Assembly (NCBI GenBank): GCA_938034975.1
Contig: CALHNI010000031.1
Span: forward strand, 1-64,000
Direction of reading: 5' to 3'
Length of the DNA: 64,000 bases
Origin: Candidatus Goldiibacteriota bacterium
GTDB lineage: Bacteria; Oederibacteriota; PGYV01; DYJU01
The stretch's first letter is position 1. Every line of letters begins with the position of its first letter. The translations under genes were made by a program, and so were the position numbers. Under the pieces are notes generated by a model. The model saw only the letters and a program-made list of their open reading frames with translations. It had not been told where the DNA came from and searched no databases. Of the stretch, positions 33,118-43,507 are shown piece after piece.

Positions 33118-34353
33118 TTATGAAAAGTCCTTTAAATCAACTACTATTATTTTTTTTGAATTCTGCGCAGAAATAAAAAGTTGCTTTCCGTCTTCAGATA
33201 AAGCAAGATATCTCGGTGTATCATCTTCTAAATTTAATTCATGAATTTTTTTCCTTGCTTTAATATCTACAAATATGACCTTATCTTTTACCGGAACAGA
33301 AATTATAAGGTATCTCTGGCTTTTTGATACTACTCCATAAAATATTCCACCATCAACTTTTATGCTTTCATTTACTTTGTAATTCACCTTATTAAACAAT
33401 ACAATTGTGCTTTTATAATTAAATACATATTCCCATTCATTTAATATAGCCAATTCTTTTTTACTTATCGGTATTATCTGTGTCGGCGAAATACCCGTGT
33501 GAACTTTTGTGAATATATGTTGTTCCTTTTCAGCATCTATAATTTCTATGGTATTTGTATACTTACAGCACACATAAAGATATTTTTCCTGTGAAAAATA
33601 TATATCAGCAGGCCATTTACCTACTTTTATTTTATTTTTTAACATGCCTGTATTAAGGTCAATTACAGCAATATTATCACTTCCCATGTTTGAAACATAC
33701 AGAAGGTTTTTCCATTTATTAAATTCAATTGAAGATGGATATAGTCCTCCGCATGATATATTCTCGTTTGTTTCATTATTTGGATCATAAATTGTTATTG
33801 AATTCCCAAGATTATTAACAGCAAATATCTTTTTATCAAAAATTTTTAATTTTACAGGTGATTGTCCTGTTCTTATTGCTTTAATCTCTTTTAAATTTTC
33901 CACATCATAAAAATAGGCTTTATTTCCATTCAAATGGGCAATTATAATTGTATTTTTATCAACGGCTATAATACTCCCAGGAGTAAATTCAAGTTTTATT
34001 TCATTTTTGTATAATGGATAATTTATTTTTATATTTTTGCATCCGGTTGAAAAAACAAGTAATAAAATGACTGCAAATAAAAATATAATATATTCTTTTT
34101 TTAAATTTATCTCTATGTTTTTTTTTTCATTTTCTTTTATAAAAATAAATAAAATTGGCATTATTAAAAACAAATAAAAAATATATACAATTTGTAATAA
34201 TCTTTCATTATAAAAAACCACTAAAAATAAAATATTTATTTTAAATAAAACAAATAAAAGGTAATTTGTAAAACTGCTTTTCTTTTTATAAAAAATAAGA
34301 TAATTTAAACTCATCAATAATAAAAACTGAAAAACAAAAAGTATTTTAAACAT
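33118..34353 (-). CDS. Membrane-anchored YVTN/YncE-like beta-propeller protein with an N-terminal 3-TM (NuoK-like?) region
   Basis: N-terminal TMs then VFSTGC lipobox-like motif; propeller repeats LLYVSNMGSDNIAVIDLNTGMLKNKIKVGKWP. ORF track extends to 34392; MFKIL start overlaps the upstream stop. Confidence 0.65.
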   Translation of the reverse strand: MFKILFVFQFLLLMSLNYLIFYKKKSSFTNYLLFVLFKINILFLVVFYNERLLQIVYIFYLFLIMPILFIFIKENEKKNIEINLKKEYIIFLFAVILLLVFSTGCKNIKINYPLYKNEIKLEFTPGSIIAVDKNTIIIAHLNGNKAYFYDVENLKEIKAIRTGQSPVKLKIFDKKIFAVNNLGNSITIYDPNNETNENISCGGLYPSSIEFNKWKNLLYVSNMGSDNIAVIDLNTGMLKNKIKVGKWPADIYFSQEKYLYVCCKYTNTIEIIDAEKEQHIFTKVHTGISPTQIIPISKKELAILNEWEYVFNYKSTIVLFNKVNYKVNESIKVDGGIFYGVVSKSQRYLIISVPVKDKVIFVDIKARKKIHELNLEDDTPRYLALSEDGKQLFISAQNSKKIIVVDLKDFS

Positions 34354-34771
34354 CTTGTTCACCGGCTTTTTTAAGTAAAATATAATAAACAAAAATATAA
34401 AAAGTTATCAATAACACAAATAGAAAAAATATTTCGTATTCTGTCAGCCCAAAAGAATTAACAAGTATAAAATTTTTAAAAATAAAAAATGTAAAAAATA
34501 CAATTATTGCCAGATTTATAATCACAAAAACCAAATCCCTTATATCCATATTTAAAGTCATATCTTTATCTTCTGCCAGATAAAAAACAAAATTTATAAC
34601 AAAAAAAACAAAAAGTATTAATATTAAATTATTTTTATAATTAAGAAAATATAATAACAATAAAATTAACACATCAAGCCCAACGCCGAGTAAAAATTTT
34701 GTTTTTTTATTTTTTATAAATATAATAACAGGATACAATAATATCAACAGGCAAAAAATAAAATAAAGCAT
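34346..34771 (-). CDS. Small polytopic membrane protein (possibly NuoJ/MnhB-like)
   Basis: 141 aa with about 5 hydrophobic segments; no catalytic motif recognised. Confidence 0.45.
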   Translation of the reverse strand: MLYFIFCLLILLYPVIIFIKNKKTKFLLGVGLDVLILLLLYFLNYKNNLILILFVFFVINFVFYLAEDKDMTLNMDIRDLVFVIINLAIIVFFTFFIFKNFILVNSFGLTEYEIFFLFVLLITFYIFVYYILLKKAGEQDV

Positions 34772-34785
34772 TAATCCACCGATGA

Positions 34786-35781
34786 TTATTTAACAAAATT
34801 TAATATGGCTGCTATATAAGCGATATAAAAAATAATGCAAAAAAAAAGAACAAAAGCATGTAGTTTTTTAAAAATTTTCATAAACATTACAACCACCAAT
34901 GAAGCCAAAATCGCAATTGCTGCTGAAATTTTTGCTCTGTCATTTAATACCCAGTTTGTTCCTAATAACCCAACAGCAACAACAATGCTGCTTTGAAAAA
35001 CCATTGCCCCGCTTATATTACCGAGCGCAAGTGTATCTTTTTGCTTTCCTATCCATATTATACTATTAAATTTTTCAGGGAGTTCAGTTGCAATTGGCGC
35101 TACAAACAAAGAAAAAATAAAAGGGGATACATTTAAATGATTAGAAAGATTTTCAATGCAAGATACAAAAAATTTAGCTCCGATTACAATGCCCAAAAGG
35201 GAAACAATATTCTGCAAAAGAATTAAAAATATTCCTGGTTCTTTATTTTTACCAAAATAAAGTGGATTCAACTCTATTTCATTTTCTACTTTTTCATGTG
35301 AAAAAGTTATATAAATATAAATTAAATATATTAATATAAAAATTATTCCTGAAAATTTTTTTATTTCACCTGATAAAAAAGAAACAGAAATTGCCAATAT
35401 ATATACCACTATAAAAAAAATAATATCATTTGAAAGTATCCTTGTATTTACTGAAAGCCACAAACTGCGTTTTCTGGTAAAATAATAAAAAATTGCAGCA
35501 ATCCCTGTAATACCAAATGCCAGGGTTGATAACATAAAAGGCGCTCCTAAAATCGCACCTATTCCTATTTCTTCCCCTTTTTTTCCAGGTATAAAAATCA
35601 ATGCTATTACTGGTATTATTGTTTCAGGCAAAGCAGTCCCTACTGCTGCCAAAATAGAACCAGTTACCCCTTCATTTAAATTAAATTTTTTACCGGTCCA
35701 TTCAATTGAATTAGTAAAAAATTCACAACTTATCAGTATCAAAATCAAACTTAATAAACTTAAAAAAATATAAAAAAACAT
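34786..35781 (-). CDS. Calcium/sodium (CaCA) exchanger, YrbG-like
   Basis: Two repeats: ITGSILAAVGTALPETIIPVIAL and NVSPFIFSLFVAPIATELPEKFNSIIW. Confidence 0.9.
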   Translation of the reverse strand: MFFYIFLSLLSLILILISCEFFTNSIEWTGKKFNLNEGVTGSILAAVGTALPETIIPVIALIFIPGKKGEEIGIGAILGAPFMLSTLAFGITGIAAIFYYFTRKRSLWLSVNTRILSNDIIFFIVVYILAISVSFLSGEIKKFSGIIFILIYLIYIYITFSHEKVENEIELNPLYFGKNKEPGIFLILLQNIVSLLGIVIGAKFFVSCIENLSNHLNVSPFIFSLFVAPIATELPEKFNSIIWIGKQKDTLALGNISGAMVFQSSIVVAVGLLGTNWVLNDRAKISAAIAILASLVVVMFMKIFKKLHAFVLFFCIIFYIAYIAAILNFVK

Positions 35782-35783
35782 TT

Positions 35784-36704
35784 TTATTTTGATGTTTTCT
35801 TTTTTTCAATAATTTCCCAGTCAACAACCATAGAACTTGCAACAAAAATGGAAGAATAAGTGCCAACTAAAATACCAAGTAGTAAAGCAAGAGAAAAATT
35901 ATGCAAAACTTCTCCTCCCCAGTAAAAAAGAGTAATAACAACTAACAGTGTCGTTCCTGAAGTTATTATTGTTCTGCTCAAAACTTCATTTATGCTTTTA
36001 TTAACTATTTCAAAAAAATTAAATTTCAAAATATACCTTAAATTCTCCCTTATTCTGTCAAAAACAACAACAGTATCAGTGAGCGAATAACCTGCCAGAG
36101 TAAGTAAAGCAGTTATTATAAGAAGATCCATCTCTTTTTTTAAAAAAACCAAAATACCAAGAACAACCAACACATCATGTAATGTGGCAAGCGTTGCTGC
36201 AACAGCAAATTTAAATTTAAATCTTATCCATATATAAATTAAAATCCCTATTGCAGCCCAGAATACTGCATTTAATGCTTTTTGTTTAAGTTGGGCACTA
36301 ACAGTTGGTCCTATTTCGTTACTTCCTAATGTCTCAATGCTATTATCATTGATTTCTTTTCTTAACATATTAACCAAAGTTTCTGCAGCATTCCCTATTT
36401 GCATTGATGCCGCACTTATTCTTATTAAAAAACTATTTTCCTGTTCTTTACCAATCTGTTGTATTGTTACCTGTTTTATACCATTTTTTTCTATTATCTG
36501 TCTTATCTGTTCCACTTTTACAGGTTGTGAGAATTTTATCTGAACAGCTGTTCCGCCTGTAAAATCAAGCCCCATCTGCGCCTTACCTGAATTTATCAGA
36601 TAAATAGAATAAAAACCATTTAAAACAAGAATCGCTGAAATGATGTATGCTAACTTTCTTAACTTTAAAAAATTTATATTTGTATTTTTTAATATTTCCA
36701 GCAT
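35784..36704 (-). CDS. secF: Protein translocase subunit SecF
   Basis: GLDFTGGTAVQIKF; LAGYSLTDTVVVFDRIRENLR; RTIITSGTTLLVVITLF. Confidence 0.96.
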   Translation of the reverse strand: MLEILKNTNINFLKLRKLAYIISAILVLNGFYSIYLINSGKAQMGLDFTGGTAVQIKFSQPVKVEQIRQIIEKNGIKQVTIQQIGKEQENSFLIRISAASMQIGNAAETLVNMLRKEINDNSIETLGSNEIGPTVSAQLKQKALNAVFWAAIGILIYIWIRFKFKFAVAATLATLHDVLVVLGILVFLKKEMDLLIITALLTLAGYSLTDTVVVFDRIRENLRYILKFNFFEIVNKSINEVLSRTIITSGTTLLVVITLFYWGGEVLHNFSLALLLGILVGTYSSIFVASSMVVDWEIIEKKKTSK

Positions 36705-36721
36705 CTTTCCCTCCTTATAAT

Positions 36722-38062
36722 TTATATACTCAATTTATTATACTGTTTTCTCAAATCAAAAATTGCTTTGGTCACAAAAAACGATGTAAATAAACTTACA
36801 ACTATACCCCAGAACAAAGTAACAGCAAATCCCCTTATAGGTCCTGTTCCAAATTGAAAAAGAATTGCCGCAGTTATCAGAGAAGTAACATGAGAATCAA
36901 TAATAGTCCATAAAGCCCTGTTATATCCCGCATCTATACTTGCCCTTATTGTTTTTCCTGTCCTTAATTCCTCCCTTATTCTTTCAAATATAAGAACATT
37001 TGCATCAACAGCCATACCCAATGTTAATACCAAACCGGCAATACCAGGAAGAGTCAAAGTTGCATTTAAAGAAGCAAGAATTGCAAGAACAAATAAAAAA
37101 TTTAAAAACAAGGCAAAATCAGCAATTAATCCGGAAATCCTGTAATAAATAACCATAAACAAAACAACCAAAATCCCGCCAATTATTGTTGCCATCTTAC
37201 CTTTTTCAATTGAGTCGGCACCCAGTGAAGCACCTACTATGTATTTATTTATTATTTTAACTGGCGCCGGCAAAGCACCAGCCCTTAAAACAAGGGCTAA
37301 ATCCCTGGCTTCTTCCAAAGAAAAATTTCCTTCTATAATCCCTTCTCCACCAGATATCCTCGTCCTTATAACAGGAGCAGAATAAACCCTATCATCAAGA
37401 ATAATAGCAAGGCGCCTTCCAACATTATCACCTGTAACTTCAGCAAATATTTTTCCGCCTTTGGGAGACAATTTAAATCCAACAACAGGCATGCCATATT
37501 GTCCCATCTGAACTTTTGCATCAACAAGGTCAGCTCCTGTCAATATCTCTTTCTTTTCAATTACCATTCTTTCTCCTTCTTTGGTATTAAGTATCATAAC
37601 TTCTTCTGGAATTTTTGATGCAACTGTATTTCCCTGTGAATCTGTCATGTCAGAAATTTTATGAATTTCATCTACAAGTTTAAACTGTAACAATGCCGTT
37701 TTTCCTATGATATTTAATGCTCTGTCCGGATCTTTAATTCCAGGAAGTTGAACAACTATGTTTCTGTCTCCTTCTGGCTGTATTATTGGCTCTGCAACTC
37801 CCAGAGCATCAATTCTATTTCTTAAAATTTCAAGCGCTCTTGCAACCGCTTCTTCTAATTTTATTTCCTTTGGCATGCTATCTGTATCAATGGCAAGTTT
37901 TAAATACATACCACCCTGCAAATCAAGCCCGAGTTTTATTTTACCTTTTTCAATTACACTGCCTTCTGAATCTTTTATATCAAAAGGCGGGTATATTTTC
38001 CATATTGATAATGCAATTAAAATAACAGTTATTATTCCTACTATATGTATATTCCTTTGCAT
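36722..38062 (-). CDS. secD: Protein translocase subunit SecD
   Basis: IKLGLDLQGGMYLKLAID; LPGIAGLVLTLGMAVDANVLIFERIREELRTGK; IDAGYNRALWTIIDSHVTSLI. Confidence 0.96.
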   Translation of the reverse strand: MQRNIHIVGIITVILIALSIWKIYPPFDIKDSEGSVIEKGKIKLGLDLQGGMYLKLAIDTDSMPKEIKLEEAVARALEILRNRIDALGVAEPIIQPEGDRNIVVQLPGIKDPDRALNIIGKTALLQFKLVDEIHKISDMTDSQGNTVASKIPEEVMILNTKEGERMVIEKKEILTGADLVDAKVQMGQYGMPVVGFKLSPKGGKIFAEVTGDNVGRRLAIILDDRVYSAPVIRTRISGGEGIIEGNFSLEEARDLALVLRAGALPAPVKIINKYIVGASLGADSIEKGKMATIIGGILVVLFMVIYYRISGLIADFALFLNFLFVLAILASLNATLTLPGIAGLVLTLGMAVDANVLIFERIREELRTGKTIRASIDAGYNRALWTIIDSHVTSLITAAILFQFGTGPIRGFAVTLFWGIVVSLFTSFFVTKAIFDLRKQYNKLSI

Positions 38063-38074
38063 ATTTACCTCCGT

Positions 38075-39037
38075 TTATTTTATTTTTGTGCTATTTTTTA
38101 CCAAATTTTTAGCTGCATCAATTATATGGTTTTCTGAAAGACCATACTTTTCAAATAACTGATCTGGCTCGCCGGATTCAGCAAAAATATCTTTTACTCC
38201 AAGTCTAATCATAAAAACAGGATAATTTTCTGCAAGGACCTCTGCTACTGCACTTCCTAAACCACCTATTATACTATGTTCTTCAATAGTAATTATCCTG
38301 CCTGTCTTTTTTGCTGATTCAATTATGATTTCAGAATCAATTGGTTTAATAACCGGCATATGAATAACATCAGCAAATATACCAATCTGCTTTAATATTT
38401 CATAAGCCTTTAAAACATTAAATAGAGTAACTCCTGTGCTTATTATAGTTATATCCTGACCTTCTTTAATTTTTATTGCTTTTCTAAATTCAAACTTATA
38501 GTTACTATCAAAAACAACAGGCGTATTCATTCTTGCCAGACGGACATAAACTGGTGATTCATAATAGGTTGCAAGAAATTCAATAATTTTTTCGGTTTCA
38601 ACAGAATCTGCAGGAACTATTATTTTCATATTAGGAAGAACACGCATTATTGCCAAATCTTCGCATGCCTGATGTGTTGGACCATCCGGCCCTACTGATA
38701 ATCCGCCATGTGTTACAACAATTTTCACAGGTAAATTTGGATAACATATTGAATTTCTTATCTGTTCCCAGGGTCTGCCTGAACCAAACATTGCAAAAGT
38801 AGATACAAAAACAGACATACCTGATGCTGCAAGCCCTGCTGCTGTGCTCATCATATCCTGCTCAGAAATACCCATATCCAAAAATCTATCCGGATATGCT
38901 TTACCAAATCTTATTGTCTGGGTTGATTTAGCCAGATCAGCATCTAAAACAACTATATTTTTATAAATAGCACCTAAACGGACAAGTGTATCTCCGTATG
39001 TATTGCGCATTGATGTTGTTTTTATTTTGTCTGCCAT
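38075..39037 (-). CDS. Transketolase C-terminal half (pyrimidine-binding + C domain)
   Basis: DKFLDMGISEQDMMSTAAGLAASGMSVFVSTFAMFGSGRPWEQIRNSICYPNLPVKIVVTHGGLSVGPDGPTHQACEDLAIMR. Start MADKIK at 39037 overlaps the upstream gene end. Confidence 0.93.
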   Translation of the reverse strand: MADKIKTTSMRNTYGDTLVRLGAIYKNIVVLDADLAKSTQTIRFGKAYPDRFLDMGISEQDMMSTAAGLAASGMSVFVSTFAMFGSGRPWEQIRNSICYPNLPVKIVVTHGGLSVGPDGPTHQACEDLAIMRVLPNMKIIVPADSVETEKIIEFLATYYESPVYVRLARMNTPVVFDSNYKFEFRKAIKIKEGQDITIISTGVTLFNVLKAYEILKQIGIFADVIHMPVIKPIDSEIIIESAKKTGRIITIEEHSIIGGLGSAVAEVLAENYPVFMIRLGVKDIFAESGEPDQLFEKYGLSENHIIDAAKNLVKNSTKIK

Positions 39038-40824
39038 TCTGCACATCCTAATTCTTTTAAAGCACGCTGACATTCATCTTCTGTAGGTGCTACTCCATGA
39101 TATTCTACTTTTCTCTCCATAAAAGAAACTCCTTTACCTTTTATTGTTCTTGCTATGATAATCGTCGGTGCATCTTTTACTTTTTTTGCATCTTCTAAAG
39201 CTTCTAAAATTGCTTCATGGTTATGCCCATCAATCTCTATTACATTCCAGTTAAATGCTTTCCATTTCTCAACAACCGGTTCTAATCCTGATTTTACTTC
39301 TCCTATGCTTCCATCTATCTGAAGGCCATTATAATCTAGGATTGCGCATAAATTATTCAATCTCCTTGTTGCAGAAGTCATAGCCGCTTCCCATATCTGG
39401 CCTTCCTGTATTTCACCATCACCGAGCAAAACATATATGCGATAATCCTTTTTGGCAAGTTTTGCTGCAATTGCCATTCCATTTGCAACAGAAAGTCCCT
39501 GGCCTAAAGACCCTGTTGTCATATCAACCCCAGGTGTTTTTCTCATATCAGGATGCCCTGAAAGATCACCACCTAATTTCCTTAATTCCCACAATTTTTC
39601 TTCCGAGAAAAAACCTGCTTCTGCAAGAGCTGCATATAAAGCAGGAGCACCATGCCCCTTTGATAAAATTAATCTGTCTCTGTCTTCCCAGTTTGGATTT
39701 TTAGGGTCAATCCTCATCACTTTAAAATAAAGCACTGTTATAATATCAGCAATTGATAAAGAACCGCCAAGATGACCAGACCCTGCACATCCAAGCATTT
39801 TAATAATACTAACCCTTATTTTATTTGACTTTTGCTCAAATAATTTTATAGTGTCATCATACTTTTTGTAAACTTTACCATGATTATCTTTCTTTTTTTC
39901 ATTGATAAATTTATCAAGTTCTTCCTTTGTTGGTAATCCTTCCTGTGCACCGATTTTCATAGTAACCAACGCTCCTGCAGCATTTCCATAGTCAATGGCA
40001 TCAACAACAAAATTACCTTCTGCAATTTTAACTGCCACAGCACCGACAAAAGCATCTCCACCACCTATTGTATCCACAACCTCAACTCCATATCTATGGA
40101 AAACCGTCGCGCCATGATTATTTACAAGCAAAGTCCCTTCTTTGCCCATTGTTATTATTACATGATTTACACCTGATTTCCTTAATTCCATTGCAGATAA
40201 TGTTCCTGTTTCCATATGCGATATAACCCGATTAGTTAAATAACCGCATTCTCTCTCATTTGTAATAACTATATCCAAACCCTGTAAAACTTCTTTTATT
40301 TCTTCCCTGTTTTTTGTCCCTGCCGCACCTATGTTTAATATTGTCTTGATATTATATTTTCTTGCAATTTCCAAAACTTTTTTTACTGTTTTTATTGGTA
40401 TTTCAGTTGAAACAACAACTACTTTTGATTTTTTTATAACTTCTTCTGCTCTCTCAACTTCATTTTCTGTTAAAGCATCATTTGCACCTGTATAAAGCGT
40501 TACTTTGTTTCCTCTATTACCTGTGGTATTTATTAATGCAACTCCAGTTTGCAAACTTTCATCTGTAATAAAATAATCAAGATTTACATTAGGATGTTTT
40601 AAATTTTTCATAACAACATCCGGTATTAAATCTCTCCCCTTTTTGCCTATAAAAAAAACTTTTTTGCCCAAACGTGCAATTGCGACTGCCTGATTTGCAC
40701 CCTTACCTCCTGGTAAATAATAAATATTATCCCCTGCTATTGTTTCCCCACGCTCAGGCATTCTTTCTGTTTTAACTATAATATCAAGGTTAATACTTCC
40801 TATTACTGTTATTATATCTTCCAA
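39022..40824 (-). CDS. Fusion protein: PfkB-family ribokinase (N-terminal) + transketolase N-terminal TPP-binding half (C-terminal)
   Basis: Ribokinase: GSINLDIIVKTERMPERGETI, YLPGGKGANQAVAIARLG, VVDTIGGGDAFVGAVAV. Transketolase-N: GCAGSGHLGGSLSIADIITVLYF, DRLILSKGHGAPALYAAL, TTGSLGQGLSVANGMAIAAKL, VLLGDGEIQEGQIWEAAM. One uninterrupted frame. Confidence 0.92.
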   Translation of the reverse strand: MEDIITVIGSINLDIIVKTERMPERGETIAGDNIYYLPGGKGANQAVAIARLGKKVFFIGKKGRDLIPDVVMKNLKHPNVNLDYFITDESLQTGVALINTTGNRGNKVTLYTGANDALTENEVERAEEVIKKSKVVVVSTEIPIKTVKKVLEIARKYNIKTILNIGAAGTKNREEIKEVLQGLDIVITNERECGYLTNRVISHMETGTLSAMELRKSGVNHVIITMGKEGTLLVNNHGATVFHRYGVEVVDTIGGGDAFVGAVAVKIAEGNFVVDAIDYGNAAGALVTMKIGAQEGLPTKEELDKFINEKKKDNHGKVYKKYDDTIKLFEQKSNKIRVSIIKMLGCAGSGHLGGSLSIADIITVLYFKVMRIDPKNPNWEDRDRLILSKGHGAPALYAALAEAGFFSEEKLWELRKLGGDLSGHPDMRKTPGVDMTTGSLGQGLSVANGMAIAAKLAKKDYRIYVLLGDGEIQEGQIWEAAMTSATRRLNNLCAILDYNGLQIDGSIGEVKSGLEPVVEKWKAFNWNVIEIDGHNHEAILEALEDAKKVKDAPTIIIARTIKGKGVSFMERKVEYHGVAPTEDECQRALKELGCAEWQTK

Positions 40825-40881
40825 TTTAATTTTCCTTTCTTTTAAATTTGGATTATTAAGATTTTATATTATACAGATATT

Positions 40882-43386
40882 TTAAATTTTTTCTATAATT
40901 TTTTTCAGATATTTTTTATATTTTTCAACAATGGACTTTGCAGCAGGTTTTGTTTTTGCCTCTGCATATATATGAAAATAAGGTTTATCATTATCAGGTA
41001 GAATTAATATTCTGTTGTCATTTTCAATAAGTTCAATTCCTTCTATGGGTTTAGTATTTTCTTTCATAAGATTAACCAGTTCTTTCATAACTGCGCCTCT
41101 TTTATCCCATGGAACAGGAACATTTTCAAGGATTTTATTATATTCAGGAATTTCATCAACCAATGTAGATAAAGGTGAACCATAAACAGCAAGATATTCA
41201 AGCGCTTTTATAGTTGCCATCATACCATCAAAAGCAGGTAAAAACTCAGAAAAAATATAACCTCCTTTTTCCTCTGCCACAAAATCTGCTTTTTTTTCAT
41301 TTGCCACAGTCATCATTGCCCTGTATGTTGTTCCAACTCTTATTAAACTTCCGCCATTTTTATTTACTATTTCTTCTAAACACCGCGTCACTGTAACAGG
41401 AACCGCAACTGTTCCTGATTTTCTGGCATTTAAAAAAAGACGTGTCATTACTATTAATCCATCATCACCAGAAAGGATGCGCCCTTTATCATCAACAAGA
41501 AAAATCTTCTGTCCGCCGGAATCTATCATAACTCCTATGTCTGCCTTTAAAGTTTTTACTGTATCGGCTAGGGTATCAAGATCTTCTTCAAATTTTGCTT
41601 GCGAACGGGTTAATTTATTTTCATCATTATAGGCATTTAATGCTATTACTTCACAGTCAAGTTCTCCTAATATAGCCGGAAAAATATTTAATGTTGTACC
41701 ATGGGTATAGTCAATTACAACTTTGAACTTCCTCCTTTTTATCACATCTTTATCAAAAGCCATTTTTAAACTTTCTATATAATATTCAAGTGCCCTGGGC
41801 GGATATGTTATTATACCAACTTTGTCATCATCAACACGTCTGTATTCTTCCCTGAAAAAAGATGATTCAATTGTTTTTTCCTGAGATAATGAAATATCAA
41901 GTCCCTGATTATCAAAAAATTTTATGTCAATCATTTTTTCATCATAAGGGGATTTTCTTATATGTAAACCACCTGCTATATTTAATGATTTCGCAACCAT
42001 TTTACTTACAGGTAATGGATTTATTCTAAAATCAAAAATATTAACCCCAGCAGATAAAATGCCTGACATTATGCTTCTTTCAATCATAAGTGAACTTCTA
42101 TGATAATCCCTGCTTATTAAAATATAACTTCCCTTGGGCAATGTAGAAGCATAAGCCGATCCAATCTTTGCTCCTATTTCAGGGGTTAATTCTGTGTTTA
42201 TCATTGCTGTAATACCATAAGCATCAAATAATCTATTGCTCCAGCGCTCACCCCAGACAAGCGAAGAAGATAAAATTGAATTATCTTCAACTTTTTTACC
42301 TGGCCAGAGTTTTACTTCCGGTTTTATTATAGTTTCTTTACCTATTATACAGTTATCGGAAATAACCGCTCCCACACCAATATATGCTCTGTCTTTAATA
42401 AGATTATTGTTTCCTATAACAACTTCTTTTATATCAACTTCGTTATTTATTCTATTATTATTCCATATAACCGACCTTATTAACTTGCTGTTTTTCCCAA
42501 TTACATTATTATCACCAATAACAGAATTTGAAATTTCAGCATTTTCCTCTATAACACAATTATTTCCTATTACAACCGAATCTTTTAATTTAGCCTTGGG
42601 ATCAATTTTTACATTTTTCCCTATCCAGACATCGCTTCCTATTCTCCCTTTTCTTTCTCCTCTTATATCGCATTCTATATCTCCGTTTAAAATCTGTTCA
42701 TGAACATATTTATATTCAGCAAGTGTTCCTATATCTATCCAATAGCCATCACATATCACGCCATAAAGTGCTTCTTTTTTTTCCAAAAGCAAAGGGAAAA
42801 GATTTTTACTAAAATCCATGTTTGTATTTTCCGGAATATAATTTAATATTTCCGGATTTAAAATATATATTCCTGTATTTATTGTATCACTGAAAACTTC
42901 CCCCCAGGATGGTTTTTCCAAAAATTTTTTTATTTTCCCGTCTTTTTCTGTAATAACAATACCATATCTTAAAGGATCAGAAACTTTTGTTAGCACAATA
43001 GTAGCAAGTGATTGCTTTTCATTATGAAAATTTATTGTTTCTGTCAGATTAAAATTGGTCAGAACATCACCGCTTATAATCAGAATTTTTTCATTTCCAA
43101 TTTTTTCTTTTGCAAGAGTTAAGCAACCTGCTGTCCCTAAATCTTTTTCTGCAATAATATAATCAATTTTAACATCCCAGTTTTTACCATCCTTAAAATA
43201 ATTCATAATAATTTCCGGCTGAAAAAAAAGCATCATAGTAATATCTGTTAAATTGTTTTTCTTTAATAGATTTATTATATGCTCAAGCATAGGCGTATTC
43301 ATAACAGGAGCCATTGGTTTTGGAATATTAACTGTAAGCGGACGTAATCTTGTCCCGAAGCCACCTGCCAACACTATAGTTTTCAC
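40882..43386 (-). CDS. Bifunctional sugar-1-phosphate nucleotidyltransferase / phosphomannomutase (NTP_transferase + left-handed beta-helix + PGM/PMM)
   Basis: VKTIVLAGGFGTRLRPLTVNIPKPMAPVMN; hexapeptide repeats; PMM-type VMIDSGGQKIFLVDDKGRILSGDD. GTG start at 43386 with GGAGG 8 nt upstream. Confidence 0.88.
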   Translation of the reverse strand: MKTIVLAGGFGTRLRPLTVNIPKPMAPVMNTPMLEHIINLLKKNNLTDITMMLFFQPEIIMNYFKDGKNWDVKIDYIIAEKDLGTAGCLTLAKEKIGNEKILIISGDVLTNFNLTETINFHNEKQSLATIVLTKVSDPLRYGIVITEKDGKIKKFLEKPSWGEVFSDTINTGIYILNPEILNYIPENTNMDFSKNLFPLLLEKKEALYGVICDGYWIDIGTLAEYKYVHEQILNGDIECDIRGERKGRIGSDVWIGKNVKIDPKAKLKDSVVIGNNCVIEENAEISNSVIGDNNVIGKNSKLIRSVIWNNNRINNEVDIKEVVIGNNNLIKDRAYIGVGAVISDNCIIGKETIIKPEVKLWPGKKVEDNSILSSSLVWGERWSNRLFDAYGITAMINTELTPEIGAKIGSAYASTLPKGSYILISRDYHRSSLMIERSIMSGILSAGVNIFDFRINPLPVSKMVAKSLNIAGGLHIRKSPYDEKMIDIKFFDNQGLDISLSQEKTIESSFFREEYRRVDDDKVGIITYPPRALEYYIESLKMAFDKDVIKRRKFKVVIDYTHGTTLNIFPAILGELDCEVIALNAYNDENKLTRSQAKFEEDLDTLADTVKTLKADIGVMIDSGGQKIFLVDDKGRILSGDDGLIVMTRLFLNARKSGTVAVPVTVTRCLEEIVNKNGGSLIRVGTTYRAMMTVANEKKADFVAEEKGGYIFSEFLPAFDGMMATIKALEYLAVYGSPLSTLVDEIPEYNKILENVPVPWDKRGAVMKELVNLMKENTKPIEGIELIENDNRILILPDNDKPYFHIYAEAKTKPAAKSIVEKYKKYLKKIIEKI

Positions 43387-43507
43387 GTTTTTCCTCCAAA
43401 AAATCAAATAATTTTTTAATCAGATTAGATTATAATATAACACTTTTTTTATGTCAAATAATAATAACCCCCGAAAAATGCATAAATAAAAATGTTTTCT
43501 TTAAATT

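Noticed and set aside
40882-43386. Nucleotidyltransferase/beta-helix/phosphomannomutase fusion as a novelty
   Set aside because: This three-part architecture is already known in several phyla, so it is listed as a feature only.
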